Below are positions 44,121 to 55,698 of a stretch of 64,000 nt of DNA, one piece after another; position 1 is the stretch's first letter, and each line of letters begins with the position of its first letter. A program made the translations under genes and the position numbers. Below the pieces are notes generated by a model. It ran no database searches, was not told where the DNA came from, and was given only the letters and a program-made list of their open reading frames with translations. The DNA is from Gossypium raimondii. Lineage: Eukaryota; Streptophyta; Magnoliopsida; Malvales; Malvaceae. Location of the stretch: assembly GCF_025698545.1 (NCBI RefSeq), contig NC_068570.1, positions 8,990,001-9,054,000 of the forward strand, read 5' to 3'.

Positions 44121-46247
44121 ATGTCCGGAGAATTGACTCGTCTTAATAAGCATCACATATCGATGGAACAAATGAAAATGGTAAGTATTAAATTTAATTT
44201 TTAAATATTATTTAAGAATTTTTTATTTATGCATTTTAGATAATTATTAATTTATTATTTGTTATAAAAGTCTGTAGATCGGGTATTGGAATGCAATATC
44301 CAGAATATGCATGGTCCTCCATCACCGTTGGTAGAGACTACCTGCGGGAAGCGGGTTTTTGGCATGTGGCGACGGTAGGCTGGGGATGCAAGGTGGACCC
44401 AAAACTAATCAGTGCGTTGATCGAGAGGTGGAGACCCGAGACGCACACATTCCATCTTCCATGTGGAGAGTGCACTATCACTCTAGAAGATGTCAGTCTG
44501 CAATTGGGATTGCCGGTGGACGGGTACCTAGTCACCGGGTCTGCCCAATCTAGCGATTGGGGGGCGGTGTGCTACGAGCTTTGGGTGTTATTCCAGAGAA
44601 AATGGAGGGAGGTAAGATCGAGATGGGCTGGTTACGTGACACATTCCCTGATCCGGATGAAGATTCAACCGAAATTGAAAGAATCCGATATGCTCGGGCA
44701 TACATTCTTCAATTAATTGGAGGTTATCTGATGCCCAACAAGTCACAGAGCCGCGTACATCTAAGATGGCTGCTGAAACTCGTTGATTTTAGAGCAGCCG
44801 GTAAATTGAGTTGGGGATCTGTCGTTTTGGCAACGTTATATCGGGAGATGTGCGGGGCGACGAGACCGAGGAGAGCAAAAATCAGAGGTTGCACTACTGC
44901 AGTCATGGGCACGGTTTCGCTTTCCATTTCTACGTCCTCGAGTGGACCACCCATATACATTCCCACCATAACGAGGTAAATTTTATATTAGATTTTACAA
45001 TTATTATGTAGATTTTTAAAAATAAAAGTATGCTAAAAATTTATTTAATTAGGTGGAACCATCCGGCAAGTCATGCTCGATTACCTACCTCTCTTGAAGA
45101 TATTCGGCTTTTATTAGACCAACAGGCGGAAGCACAAGTAAGTATTAAATAAAATAGATATTTCCATACAATTAATTATGCATATAACTAATATTTCTAT
45201 CATGTTCATATAGTTTCAATGGACACCATACGAGGATCCGACAATTCGGGCAGTAATTCCAGAGAGTTCTTACAAAATCCACAAGCTTGGCACGTGAAAG
45301 TCGTGTTGATCAACTACGCAACCGTGGAGCCGCACCAGTCAGACAGAGTGCTACGACAGTTTGGATGTAGACAACTAATTTCCGCGGATCCTGAGGTGTT
45401 TGATGATCAACACAAAGTTGACATTCGGCAATTGAATACGGATTGGCCGAGATACTTGTCCGAGTACATGGAAATGTAAGAAGATCGGTATGAATATATA
45501 CCTACTCGGGAACCAATCATCGTTCCGGAGTTAGCGTGCGTTCCAGAATACATGCCATGGTTTAGGATCCATGGCAAGCCGTATTTACTGACGCCAGAGG
45601 AGAGGCAGTGGCAAATACGTGTCGAAAGGGAAAGACACGGGCCTCTAAATCCAAGACGACAAGACGACGAAGGCAGGCCCTCAACGAGGCCCAGACATTC
45701 ACCCAGCTCATCATCAGCGGCCATGCAATCACCAGGCCCAACGAGAGCACCGACACAGTCACCCGACGCAGCAGTTCAACCAATGATACCCACGCAACCG
45801 CCTTTTCAGATGATGCCAGGTGCGTTTCCTAGCCCTTATATAAATCCTAACCCTTATATGTATCCTTTTCCGAGTCCTATGGCAGGTTGGAGCTAAATGC
45901 CTGGTTCAGCTCCATTTCTTGTTATGCTGAGTGGACCGCCGATGTATAGGCTAGCGGCGCACGAGGGATCGCAAGAGGGGCTGTCGGGGAGCTCTCCTTT
46001 TTACCAATCCCCACCAACGTATGAGTTTCAAACACCGTCGCCGTTCGTGATGCAAGCACCTCCATATACACTATTCTTTGAAGGTGGATCATCGTCCCAA
46101 GTCCGACAACCAGATGCCGTACCGGAAGAACCAGAATCCCCGCCGGAGGAACAACAACCGCCGCCAGAAGCTAGAGAAAGGAGGAATCCAGCGCATAACC
46201 GTCGACGGCCGCCATGTGGTACTGAATCCCTCGGGCATAGACATTGA
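44121..46247 (+). pseudogene. Plant mobile domain (MAIN-like) gene, frameshifted
   Basis: Exon 1 (44121-44180) reads MSGELTRLNKHHISMEQMKM and ends at a GTAAGT donor; exon 2 opens [12 protein letters not shown] after an AG near 44272. The PMD core is clear: [111 protein letters not shown], then TRWNHPASHARLPTSLEDI and ATVEPHQSDRVLRQFG. A MPWFRIHGKPYLL block and a proline/glutamine-rich tail to 46247 follow. The blocks lie in different frames, with breaks near 44340, 44575-44590, 44890 and 45260 and stops at about 45477 and 45895, so it is not translatable. A TATA box (CTATAAATAC, about 43913) precedes it. PMD proteins of this class occur both as host MAIN/MAIL genes and within MULEs and gypsy elements. 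Confidence 0.85.
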
Positions 46248-46294
46248 TTGCAGTATTTAAATTTATTTGTACAAATATTTTGAATATTTTGATA

Positions 46295-46420
46295 TTATTT
46301 TATATAATAAAATAGAAATTTTTTTGAGTTATTTTGATATTATTTGATGTAATAAAATAGAAGTTTATTTGATGTAATAAAATAGAAATTTTCTTGAGTT
46401 ATTTTGATATTATTCAATAT
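46295..46420 (+). repeat. Short tandem repeat in the MULE 3' region
   Basis: Units built on TTTGATGTAATAAAATAGAA and GAGTTATTTTGATATTATT recur two to three times with a small length difference. Possibly polymerase slippage products downstream of the PMD gene. Confidence 0.6.
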
Positions 46421-47071
46421 TATTTGAGAATTCTACTAACCATTAATACAATTATCACTTAATATTTTTACATTCACATAATGTTAGATTTGAAAAATGT
46501 TTTGATGTTACTAACAATTAATACAATTATCAATAAATAATTGAAAAAATATAATTTATTTACAATTACATTCAACTATTTGTACCAACGGCTACAAATA
46601 GCATCCTGCTACAATTACAAATAAATATAATTTATTTACAATTCTTCTCAAATAGCATCCTACTAGAAGCGATTTTATACTATTTGATCACAAACGTCAA
46701 CTCGAAATTATTTCTTCCAAGACCTAAAAACCCTAAAAAGCTTGAACCCTAAACCCTAAAAGCCAAAAAAACATAACATGGGAAAAACGACAAAATCACG
46801 TCCCTCGGAACGCGCTACGTGGCATGAAATCGCGGCCTCGTCAGCGCGCTTTGCTGATGTGGCAGCAAATCGCGTCCTAGAGGGCGTGATTTGTTGCCAC
46901 GTCAGCAAAGCGCTTGACGTGGCCGCGACTTGCTGGTGCGTCCCCTAACATCGCGTTGACGTGGACGCGATTTGTCAGAAAATGGACCATTCCGGTAAAT
47001 AATTAAATAATGGGCCCATTTCGGTAATTTTTTTTAAAAAAGGGCTTTTTGTGTAAATTGCCCCCTTACAC

Positions 47072-49376
47072 AACTCCTCACTCCAAAAAAAAACTCCGAA
47101 AATTCTTCGAAAAAATCCCAAAAATAATCCGAAAATTCTCAAAAAAATCTTAAAAAATACGAAATTCCTCTAATTTTTTTTTCTGAATTAGATTGAAAGA
47201 AAAGTATGAAATTTAGATAAGCTCTCTTAATTTAGTTAAAATTAATTAAATAGTTATATTATTTTTATTAGCAATAATTAATTAATTAATTAGTTATTAT
47301 TTGGTTTTTTTTTAGGATTTTGTAATTCTCAAATTCTATGTTATACACGAACTATAAATTTTGATCGTTTTACGTTAATGAATGAATAGTTGAAGTTCAA
47401 TATTGAATCAATCAAATTTCAGTTTCAATTTTGAATGAATATTTAAAAAAACTTTATAAATATAAAATAAATAATAAGCTAAATCAAAATATTTAATTAA
47501 CATTTCTGAATTTCATATGTTACATATCATAATATTGCAATTATGGCATGCTAATAAAAAACCCTAAGTTTGTACAAGATTTTTGGGCTTCATGCACATT
47601 GGTATAGATTTTATAAAATCTTCTGGAATTCGTTAAAGACCAAATTTCTTGTTCAAGGGATTCTTGAAATTTCCCTCATGGTTTTGTAGATGTGGTTGCC
47701 TGTAAAAAGCTAGACAGTTCGCTTGCACCATCTTGTGCAATACTCTTAACAAGATATTTAATCAACATTTTGTACCAATTTATCTCCTTATGATGCCTCT
47801 TACCCATAGCCATAATCTATCTAACCTAACTCGATGTTCTACATAAATAAAACTTTATCTTAAAAAATATATTTCTATATATCTAGCCTAAGGCTAAATC
47901 AGTTTTTTGCATGATGTGATTAATAGCAATTATGTTTGTAACAATGCATGTGTTGTTAGGATTTATTCTATAATTCCTTAATTGTGCCTCAAGGCTAGCC
48001 ATCAGTCCTCTTTTTTCTTGATTCCTAATTTGTCTCGGAGTTCGAAAAGCTTTAGCCATTTTTCACTACACTAATTATATCCGAAATTATTATTACCATT
48101 ATTTCTTACGTATGCCATTTACTTGACAATTATTAACTACGGTTATATTAAGTGTTTCACCATAATTTTTAATATCTTTAAATTTTTAAAAAATAATTAA
48201 ATGTTGAGATGTCATCCATGAAACATTTCACGTGTATGCTGCATCAGCAAAGTAAACAGACGTTAACTTTTTCATACATTTTAGAGTGATTTAGAAAACA
48301 AATACAAGTTCAAAGATTAAAAGAAGCAAAAAAAAAAATTAAATGCATAGAGCTATTACAAATAGCAAAAACCCGCTGTTAAACCTTCTTCAACCAAGTG
48401 GTCTGCTATTTTTGAATAAGAACCCAAGAAAGCAAAACGGTCCAAGACAAAAGCTCACGAAGATGGATTTGATTCTCTGCATTAGCAAAGTAAACAAACG
48501 TTAACTTTTTCATCAATTTTAGAGAGATTTGACAAAAATGCAAGTTTAGAGGCTGAAAGAGACGAAAAATTAATAAAAATTTCTTTTGTTTTTTGAAACA
48601 AATACTCATATTGGAAAAGATGAAAATAGGTGTTCCAGACAAAGTCTGAGTTGAAAAGACACTAGCAGAAAAACATTAATGAAGAAAGTAATAAACTAGT
48701 ATATTTGCTAGAATTGTGTGACCCAAAATTTTGTTTTAAAAAAAATACAGTGGTAAAACTAGGAGATCTATGAAGGGCTTAAGGCCGAGGGACCATGTGG
48801 CACAAGTAGAATCCGTATAGAATTACACTTCATCTATTTGACATTGATTAGAATAAGATTTTTCAACCTTTAAATAGATGTAGTCGCATCCCTTGTTATA
48901 TTATTCGATTTTCAAAAGTTGTGAATTTTTTTTCTCTTCTGCCTGTAATTTTTTCTCGAAAGAATTTTTACGTAAAATTAGTGTATTTTATTTTTCTTTC
49001 TTATTACTTTACGAAGAAATAATGCATGAAGTAAAAGAAACTAAAAAGAAAGCTCAATTAAATTAAAAGAAGAAAGAAAGTCAATTTTATTCTTTCCTTA
49101 TATGCTAAAAAAGGTCGAAGGTTTGATGTTTTCTCTCTAAAATCTCTTCTATCTCATGAGATCTTCAATCTTTGCTTAAATCATATTTATCTCTTACTGT
49201 TTTTCATGCTGATTTTGTAACAAATACACGTCCATTACTCTTCCCAATAATGGCATTTTAAATGCCCCCCAAAATTCCAAAGCAATCACAACCAATTACC
49301 TTAACACTCTCCACTCTATTTACCTTTCCATTTTCATTCACTTCATAAACCATTTCTCTAGAAAAAACACAATTCC
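47072..49376. other. Intergenic DNA with one pseudogene-like copy
   Basis: 47072-47170 is AC-rich, as if a leader cut from its promoter by the MULE. 48365-48480 (plus) contains a broken copy of the reading seen at 49555-49670 (KPAVKPSSTKWSAIFE, stop, then KKAKRSKTKAHEDGF). ACGTG-type small repeats flank it at 48190-48260. Nothing else is recognised. Confidence 0.4.
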
Positions 49377-49672
49377 ATGGCTAAAAGAACCTCCATTGAT
49401 ACTGCTTCATCTTCTCTTCAGAAGAAACTTCAAACCAAACCTCTTAATGTTAAGCCTATTGCTACAAAACCAATTGAATGAACTACTTCAAATAGCAAAA
49501 AATAAAAATAAAAATAAAAAATTCCTTGGTAAACCATTTTAAACTTCAAATAGCAAAAAAACCCCTTGTTAAACCTTTTCCAACCAAGCAGTCTGCTGTT
49601 CTTGAACAAGAATATAAGGAGGTAAAACGATCCAAGACAAAATTCCGTGAAGATTGATTTGGTTCTCCCGTC
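49377..49672 (+). pseudogene. Unidentified protein fragment with internal stop
   Basis: Starts at the ATG at 49377 with MAKRTSIDTASSSLQKKLQ, reads 34 codons to a TGA, and resumes at about 49555 with NKPLVKPFPTKQSAVLEQEY and KRSKTKFRED, stop, FGSPVT. A second, older copy of the latter part is at 48365-48480. I do not recognise the family; lysine-rich blocks and a C-terminal KRSKTK..FREDWFGSP-like string suggest a small nuclear-type plant protein. Interrupted by an AT-rich insertion at 49500-49540. Confidence 0.4.
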
Positions 49673-50028
49673 ACCATTAAAAAAATAAAAAATATGTAAA
49701 ATTATTTTTAAATTTTAAAAAATTAATTAAATGTTAATATGTCATCCATGTGGCAATCCACGTCTATATTACATTAGTAAAATAAGCAAACGTTAATTTA
49801 AAAATTAAATGAATGACTGAAATAATATTTTTAAAGTTAGAATGTCAAATAAGTCATTATGCCTATATTTTTATTTTTTAATTTTAAAAGAAATATTAAA
49901 TATGATTGAGTATATAATAATATTTATATTTTAAAATTACATTACACAAGTTTTATTGGTGGGGATAGTAATAATTAAAAAAGAGTAATAATATAAGTTT
50001 TTGGCTAAATAAATGATAGAAAAGATTT
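49673..50028. other. AT-rich gap left of the copia element
   Basis: AT-rich. 49690-49800 carries the small ACGT-containing repeat also seen near 12.5 kb and 48.2 kb. No gene. Confidence 0.4.
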
Positions 50029-50033
50029 GGTAG

Positions 50034-50275
50034 TGTTGAGGATTAATTCAAAGTAGTGGGTTTTAGTTGACCAAGTATCTCGGTAGAATCTTTGTTAGTT
50101 TCAGACTTTCAGTTTAATTGAATAAGTTGTTAGTTATTTTTGTGTTAAGGTAGTTTTTTTGTAAGCCTATAAATATAGACATTTATGTTTTGTTTTATCA
50201 ATTCAATGTTCATCAGTAATAGAATAAACTTTGATGCATATTGTAATTGTCTCTTTCACGTTTCCTTCTTCAACA
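50034..50275 (+). repeat. 5' LTR of the copia element
   Basis: 242 bp, TG..CA. It contains TATAAATATAG about 130 bases into the LTR (50168-50178), the likely promoter. Confidence 0.9.
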
Positions 50276-50392
50276 AATTTGGCATCAGAGCAAGGTTTGA
50301 TCTTTTAGGCAATTGAGTGAAAGTTAGGTTTGGTCCACTAGGTATTTGAGAGAAACACCTTTTTGGGTTTTTGGGAAACATGAGAGAAAAGA

Positions 50393-51056
50393 GTGTGTGT
50401 TCTTGGATTGGCATCAGTTGGTTTTTCTTCCTCTCAACCACTCATACCCATTTTCAATGGTGAGAAATATAAGTGGTGGAATATCAAGGTGAAGACATTG
50501 CTCAGATCACAAGAGCTATGGGACTTGGTTGAGTATGGGTTTGCTAACATACTTGAACCTGATAAAGAAAAAGAAAAGAGATTGAAAGAAACCAAGAAAA
50601 ACGATGCTAAGGCATTGTTCATTATCTAGCAAGAGCGGTTTATGACTCTATTTTCTCACGAATTGCTGCAGCAACCACATCAAATGAAGCATGGTCAATT
50701 TTGCAGAAAGAGTATCAAGGTGATTCAAAGGTTATAGTGGTGAAATTGCAATCACTACGACATGATTTTGAAACCTTGATGATGAAGAATGGTGAATCAA
50801 TTGCTGATATTTTTGTCACGAACAAGGACAATAGTCGGCCAATTACGCTCTTACAACGAACAAATTTCAGACGAGATAATTGTAGCGAAAGTTTTGTGAA
50901 GCTTGACAATAAAATGTGATCATGTTGTGGCTACTATAGAAGAATCCAAAGATATGTTAATTATCCTCGTTGATGAACTGATGGGGTCTTTTCAATCTCA
51001 TGAGGCGGGAATCAACAGATCAGCAGAAAAGAGTGAAGAACAGACATTTCAAGTGA
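50393..51056 (+). pseudogene. Copia gag fragment
   Basis: Readings in shifting frames: VGFSSSQPLIPIFNGEKYKW, then KVKTLLRSQELWDLVEYGF (DUF4219/UBN2 gag region), LQKEYQGDSK, KLQSLRHDFETLMMKNGESI and LVDELMGSFQSHEAGIN. Stops at about 50628 and a frameshift near 50815 break it. It is continued after the CACTA insertion at 55699. Confidence 0.85.
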
Positions 51057-51564
51057 AGGCACTACACCAAAACAGGCTTTTAGCGGCGTTTTTAGTGGCG
51101 TTTGGATAAAAAACGCCGCTAAAAATAAGCATTAGCGACGCTATTAAAAAAACGCCGCTAAAGATCAAGTATTAGCGGCGCTTTTTGGAAAATGCCGCTA
51201 AAAATGAGCATTAGCGGGGTTTTCCAAAAAGCGCCGCAAAAACCCTAAGCCCAATAACATCGCTTTATAAGTTTTCGGGGTTTTAGCGACGTTTTTGGAA
51301 AAGCGCCACTAATACTCAAGCCTTTAGCGGCGCTTCTGTCATAAACCCCGCAAAGAATCATTTTACATAAAAAAAAATCCCGCCATTTTATCCCCAAATT
51401 TCCCCCTGAAACCCCTAATTTCCTCCCCCTAAAACCTTTAACTTTGCAAACACGGCCTCTCTCTCTCTCACTTTCTCTCCCTCCCTAATTTTCTTGTCTC
51501 GATCTTCACACTTTCAAAGCATTAGAAACGAGTAGATCGGTTCTAGAATTTGGGTGGGAAAAAA

Positions 51565-52250
51565 AATAGGTGAGCACGAAGAGAAGCACGATGAATCACT
51601 GATGGAGAAGCTAGCTGAGAATATTCACGGCCATGATTCTTCCTCTGATTCCGACAACGATAAGCCATCAGAGTCGTCGATCAAGGCCAAAGTTTTCCGT
51701 CTCTTTGGGAGAGAAAGGTCCGTACACCACGTTTTTTGTGGAGGCTAATGTATGTTAACAAAACCCCATTTCTTCATTTCTTAAATTTGTACACTATTTT
51801 TTAGCTTTTAGAGGCCTGGGTTTTCTTTTAAGTTTATAAATTTTTGTAATGAATACGAGTTTAATTCCTGATTTCTTTGATTTTTTGGTGTTCATTGAAG
51901 AAGTAGATTTGGCCTATTAACATATATTGTGTTTTCGGTATTGATTAATTGGTGCTGCTTGAGCTTAATCATGGTTTTTAATCTCTTAACATTTGTTTTA
52001 GCTTGAGAAAAAAAAATTGAATCTCTGAATTTTAACTAAATGGATGTGATTATCTCTAGTAAAGATTACTTTCTTTCTTTTTTGCTTCATTGAAGCGAAT
52101 AAATTTTGGGATTGTCAATTTATTAAAAGTTTCATATACCTAAGGATCCAGTTATAGAGTTTGCCGAAGCACTTAGGTTTGAGACTAACCTGGCTTTTAC
52201 CGTCTTGCGGGATATTACTTCAGGAAGAGATCTTAAGAAGTTCCTCTATG
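51565..52250 (+). pseudogene. Captured reticulon-like (RTNLB) gene fragment
   Basis: Block 1 (51565-51748) reads [40 protein letters not shown] and [17 protein letters not shown], the N-terminus and start of the reticulon domain of plant reticulon-like proteins (HHVFGGGK is usual). The family start Met-Ala is replaced by Ile-Gly, so the start codon is lost. After an intron-like gap, block 2 (about 52143-52250) reads DPVIEFAEALRFETNLAFTV and LRDITSGRDLKKFLY, a later reticulon exon. The membrane hairpins between are missing. The intact host gene would shape endoplasmic-reticulum tubules; this copy cannot. Confidence 0.85.
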
Positions 52251-52618
52251 TATGTTGTTACTCTCTAGGGCAACTTTGCAGTTCATAAATTTGAATTTTG
52301 GATTTTTACAGTTTTCTTCTTGTAAGTAAAAATGATGTTTGAATTTTGTTTTTGGTTCCAAGGAAAAGAAAAAAATTACATCTTTTAGTGTTTATAATTA
52401 ATATGTTTGATTTAAAGCTTGCTCCTTTAAGCATATCTGCCATGTGTGATGGCTACTCTGTAGTTGTATGCCTGCCTTGTTCTGATTTTTTACCATGGTT
52501 AGTGTTGTATTCTAGTTCCTTATTTTATTTCATGGAAATGGAGCGCTTTATGCAAAATAGTCTCAAACATTTTAGTCACTACTCATCTTCTAAAATGATG
52601 AGCGTTTGTCCTTTTGCA

Positions 52619-53407
52619 GTATCTGAGTTTAGTGGGAGCTTCCTCAGCATTGGGCATTCTACAATTGATATTTCCTTCGGCTGTGGAAAAGGCAGAGCAT
52701 GGCAGTATAATGTCAAGGTTGGAAGAACTTGAGAAAGAAGAACTTCAGCTGAAGATGAGTTGAGTAAAGCTGTTGAAAGTGATGAAGATGAGCTGACTAA
52801 AGCTGGTTTTCATAGAAAAAAAGATGAAGGTTACAGTTATCTTGATCATGGTCGAAGATATTGAGAGGTAATGTTGGGACTTGGTGCTTTTTCCCTGCTA
52901 ATATAAATGTATGTTGAATGTGTCACTTATGAAATAGGTGTATGAAGGAAACAACAACAGCAGTCCAAAGGCAATGAACCAATTGAAGAGATGTCCAATA
53001 AATATAAGCATCAGGATTTAACTAACCAGTATGCTGTAAGTGATTAAATCTTTGCATGCCTTCTTTGTCTTTTAGCATTTCTTTGATAATCCTTCGAACT
53101 TATTGATAAACGGAGCCTGAAGTCTGTATATTAGAAATGCAGTCTACTGGATTGACAGAGGAACCTGTTACGTACCAAAGGTAACTACGATGGTTATGTT
53201 TCTAACTTATGGCATGTGGTTTGAAGAAGGGGAAAGAAATTATGTTATCTACTGACAGATGTGAATATCATTTCAAGTTTGATTTATAGATGAGACAATT
53301 CCTTTATTTTATCTTACTCAGGTGAAATTTCACATGGTCGAATTATACAACAAGACACAAAGACTTCAAGTCCTTCCATAAATGCATCAGCTCCTTTCGA
53401 AAAGGTA
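52619..53407 (+). pseudogene. Second captured gene fragment, family unknown
   Basis: Exon-like blocks: a stretch after a GCAG at about 52616 reading YLSLVGASSALGI, SRLEELEKEELQ then, after a frameshift, EDELSKAVESDEDELTKAGF and HRKKDEGYSYLDHGRRY. At about 52940-53035 a block ends at GTAAGTG (KGNEPIEEMSNKYKHQDLT). About 53135-53180 and 53322-53405 follow (GRIIQQDTKTSSPSINAS, ending at GTAAGT). Acidic and coiled-coil-like. I do not recognise the source protein and cannot tell whether all blocks come from one gene. Confidence 0.45.
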
Positions 53408-53409
53408 AG

Positions 53410-55320
53410 TATGAAGCAGAACCATCATAATGAAATAAGGTAATATTTGAGCTCTGCTCTTTGGGAGAAGCAAAAATAGAGAAAACCAACATGATATACT
53501 CTCAAATTCAAACATTTTATTATAAATTACATGTAATTTAATGCTTAATGGTAATCGTGAACTTTGTTAACTGTGTGTCTTGCATTATTGGTTCATTCAA
53601 GCAATATATGTGTGAACTTGGTAAATGGTTCTTACAAAAATTGAAGTGAAATTTTCATCCAAGTGAAAAATATCTAGAAATTAAGTACTTGATGAAAAAT
53701 ATAAACAATTCATGCAAGTATATGGCCACTGGACTTGCACCACAGCATGGAATTGATTAATCGATTTAATTATTATTTATGTTCGTTAGTTGCATTATTC
53801 AACCTTCAATTAGTAGCTGTCTGTAAGATTTGAAAGGAATAAAAAAGGAAAGTAGTAGCTGTAAGCAGTAAGTAGGTATGAAAAAGTAAATTGTGTTTTA
53901 TTAGGTGACTGGCTCACATGAGTAAAGAAAAACTTTTTTATTTAAAAAACTTTTTTTATTTTATAGGTTAATATTTTTTGAGTTTTTTGTACTATTTTAA
54001 TCAAATAAATATAATTTTGAATGTAAAAAACATTAAAGAAAATAAAATCACCATCGTTATTATTCTAATATTTTTCAAATCATGGTACAAAAGAGAAAAG
54101 ATCAGTTGTTCTCAGGTTAATAATTTATATTATGTCTATTACTTTTGGTTCTTCGATTGTCAGTTCTCTATAGACCGTAGAGGAAATGTAATTTATTTTC
54201 TTGGTTACAGGTTGCTCTTTACCTCTGCTATGTCATAATGTTTTAAAAATTGGATATAAGTGACTATTTAATCTTTGCATTTTAAGGAGGAACTTATCTG
54301 TTATTTATTTTAGAATTGTTTTTCTTCAGCTGAAATAACCCTTGACAAATGTGACATTGAATTCCTCACTTGTATTAGATTTGATGAACTGGAGATAGCA
54401 TTGATGTAGATGGTTAAGCAGGAATTCCTGGAATATGTTATTCCATTTGCCAAAATTTACAGTCAATTGCCGACTTGTTTTTAAAGATAATTATAAAAAT
54501 ATGCAATTCCTATCATGCAACTCATTTTGCTTGCTTTTACCTGGCACCTTAGGCTTCTTCATGAAATTTAATGTCAATATGCATTACCAGAACTTGCTAA
54601 AAAACCTGTGTTTCTGGTTTTCATGAATCATGAATTGGAAGTTGCTAGTTTTCTTAGCAGTTTGAAGATTATTTTCTTCATCGATATGTATGTCTTTATG
54701 ATAATGATGTTTGTTAAATATTTCATAGATCCTAATGCGATTTGAGCAAGATCAAAAGGAAACAGAAGATGCTATGTCATAATGTTTTTCATTTTTAACA
54801 TCTTTGTTGTTTACCAAGTTTGTTGGTTTATCTGATCATTTGGTTTTGCATCCTTTAGATATTGAAGGTGTAGTAGAGGATTCAATCTCTTCAAGCTGGA
54901 AAAGCCAAGGCTTAGCACTTCTTCAAGTGGAGTGTTATTTAATGTTGTATTCCATGGTCGTTTATCTTAGTCGGAACTTGAATTTGGTGTTATTGAAACA
55001 GGGTTTTGTAGCTACCTTGTGTACTAGCTTATTTAACCATGATTGTTAATTATTACGTGTTTTGTAGCTTCTTTTATATTTGGCTGAGTTAATATAGATC
55101 AGATGAGCTGTGAGGTAGATTGCTCATTTATTTAAACATAATATTTTAATTCTAAATTTAAATTCATTAATTTTTATATTTAGCTTTAAAGTTAAAATTT
55201 TAATAGAAAATTTAATTTAATTAATATTTTTTATCCTTAGAAGTATATAGTTTAAAGTTTAAATTTCAAAAATAAAGTATAATAGAAATAAATATTATTT
55301 AATTAAAATATATTTTTTAA
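53410..55320. other. Interior CACTA DNA, intron and 3' UTR-like
   Basis: No domain is recognised. Short exon-like pieces (about 54733-54775 RFEQDQKETEDAM; 54868-54930) and T-rich stretches resemble introns and a 3' UTR carried with the captured gene. Confidence 0.4.
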
Positions 55321-55324
55321 AAGT

Positions 55325-55680
55325 CATGTTTTTAGTGGCATTTGTGAAAAAGCGCCGCTAAGGGTCATGAGTTTTAGTGGTGTTTGTGGTAGAAGCGTCG
55401 CTAAAGGCCAAGATCTTTAGCGGCGTTTGTTGGAGAAGCGTCGCTAAAGGTCACGAGCTTTAGCAGCGTTTGTGGGGGAAGCGCCGCTAAAGGTCACGAT
55501 CTTTAGCGGCGATTGTGTGGGAAGTGCCGCTAAAGGTCACAATCTTTAGCGGCGTTTGTGAGAGAAGCGCCGCTAAAGGTCACGATCTTTAGCGACGTTG
55601 GCGCTTGTTAAAGCGCCGCTAATACTTTTAGCGGCACTTAAAAGCGCCGCTAAAAGCCTAAAAAAATGCCGCTAAAAGTC
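55325..55680. repeat. CACTA right subterminal array, period about 43 bp
   Basis: About seven copies of a unit built as GGTCACGATCTTTAGCGGCG plus TTTGTG and AAGCGCCGCTAAA. Each unit is itself a small palindrome around the AGCGGCG/CGCCGCT pair. In CACTA elements such arrays bind the transposase. A less regular set lies at the left end (51075-51355). Confidence 0.85.
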
Positions 55681-55698
55681 TTTTTTGCTGTAGTGAGG

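Larger units (their letters stand above)
43607..47062 (+). mobile_element. Mutator-like element carrying a plant mobile domain gene, 3456 bp
   Basis: Terminal inverted repeats of about 240 bp begin GGGTAATTTACAC on the left and end GTGTAAATTGCC on the right. Both contain the paired strings AAATCGCGTCCACGTCA and CCAGCAAGTCGCGGCCACGT. Flanks are CCCTTATAC (43598-43606) and CCCTTACAC (47063-47071), a 9 bp duplication with one mismatch, the length made by Mutator transposases. Inside is one degraded gene with a plant mobile domain (PMD) and a proline-rich tail; there is no MuDR transposase. Each end also holds a subterminal hairpin around CAAATCGCG / CGCGATTTGCTGCCACG. Confidence 0.85.
51060..55695 (+). 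mobile_element. CACTA (En/Spm) transposon derivative with captured host exons, 4636 bp
   Basis: Begins CACTACACCAAAACAGGC and ends GCTGTAGTG. It is flanked by the 3 bp duplication AGG (51057-51059 and 55696-55698), all diagnostic of CACTA elements. Subterminal arrays of AGCGGCG/CGCCGCTAA occupy 51075-51355 and 55325-55680. There is no transposase. The interior carries reticulon-like exons and a second set of exon-like blocks with intron-like spacers, so it is a gene-capturing non-autonomous copy. It inserted into the copia gag. Confidence 0.92.

Noticed and set aside
45407..45783. Minus-strand ORFs of about 70-105 codons in the MULE
   Set aside because: Antisense to the PMD gene; no family content.
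55325..55680. CRISPR-like regular palindromic array
   Set aside because: The 43 bp period and palindromic units are the subterminal repeats of the CACTA element; there are no unique spacers and this is a plant genome.
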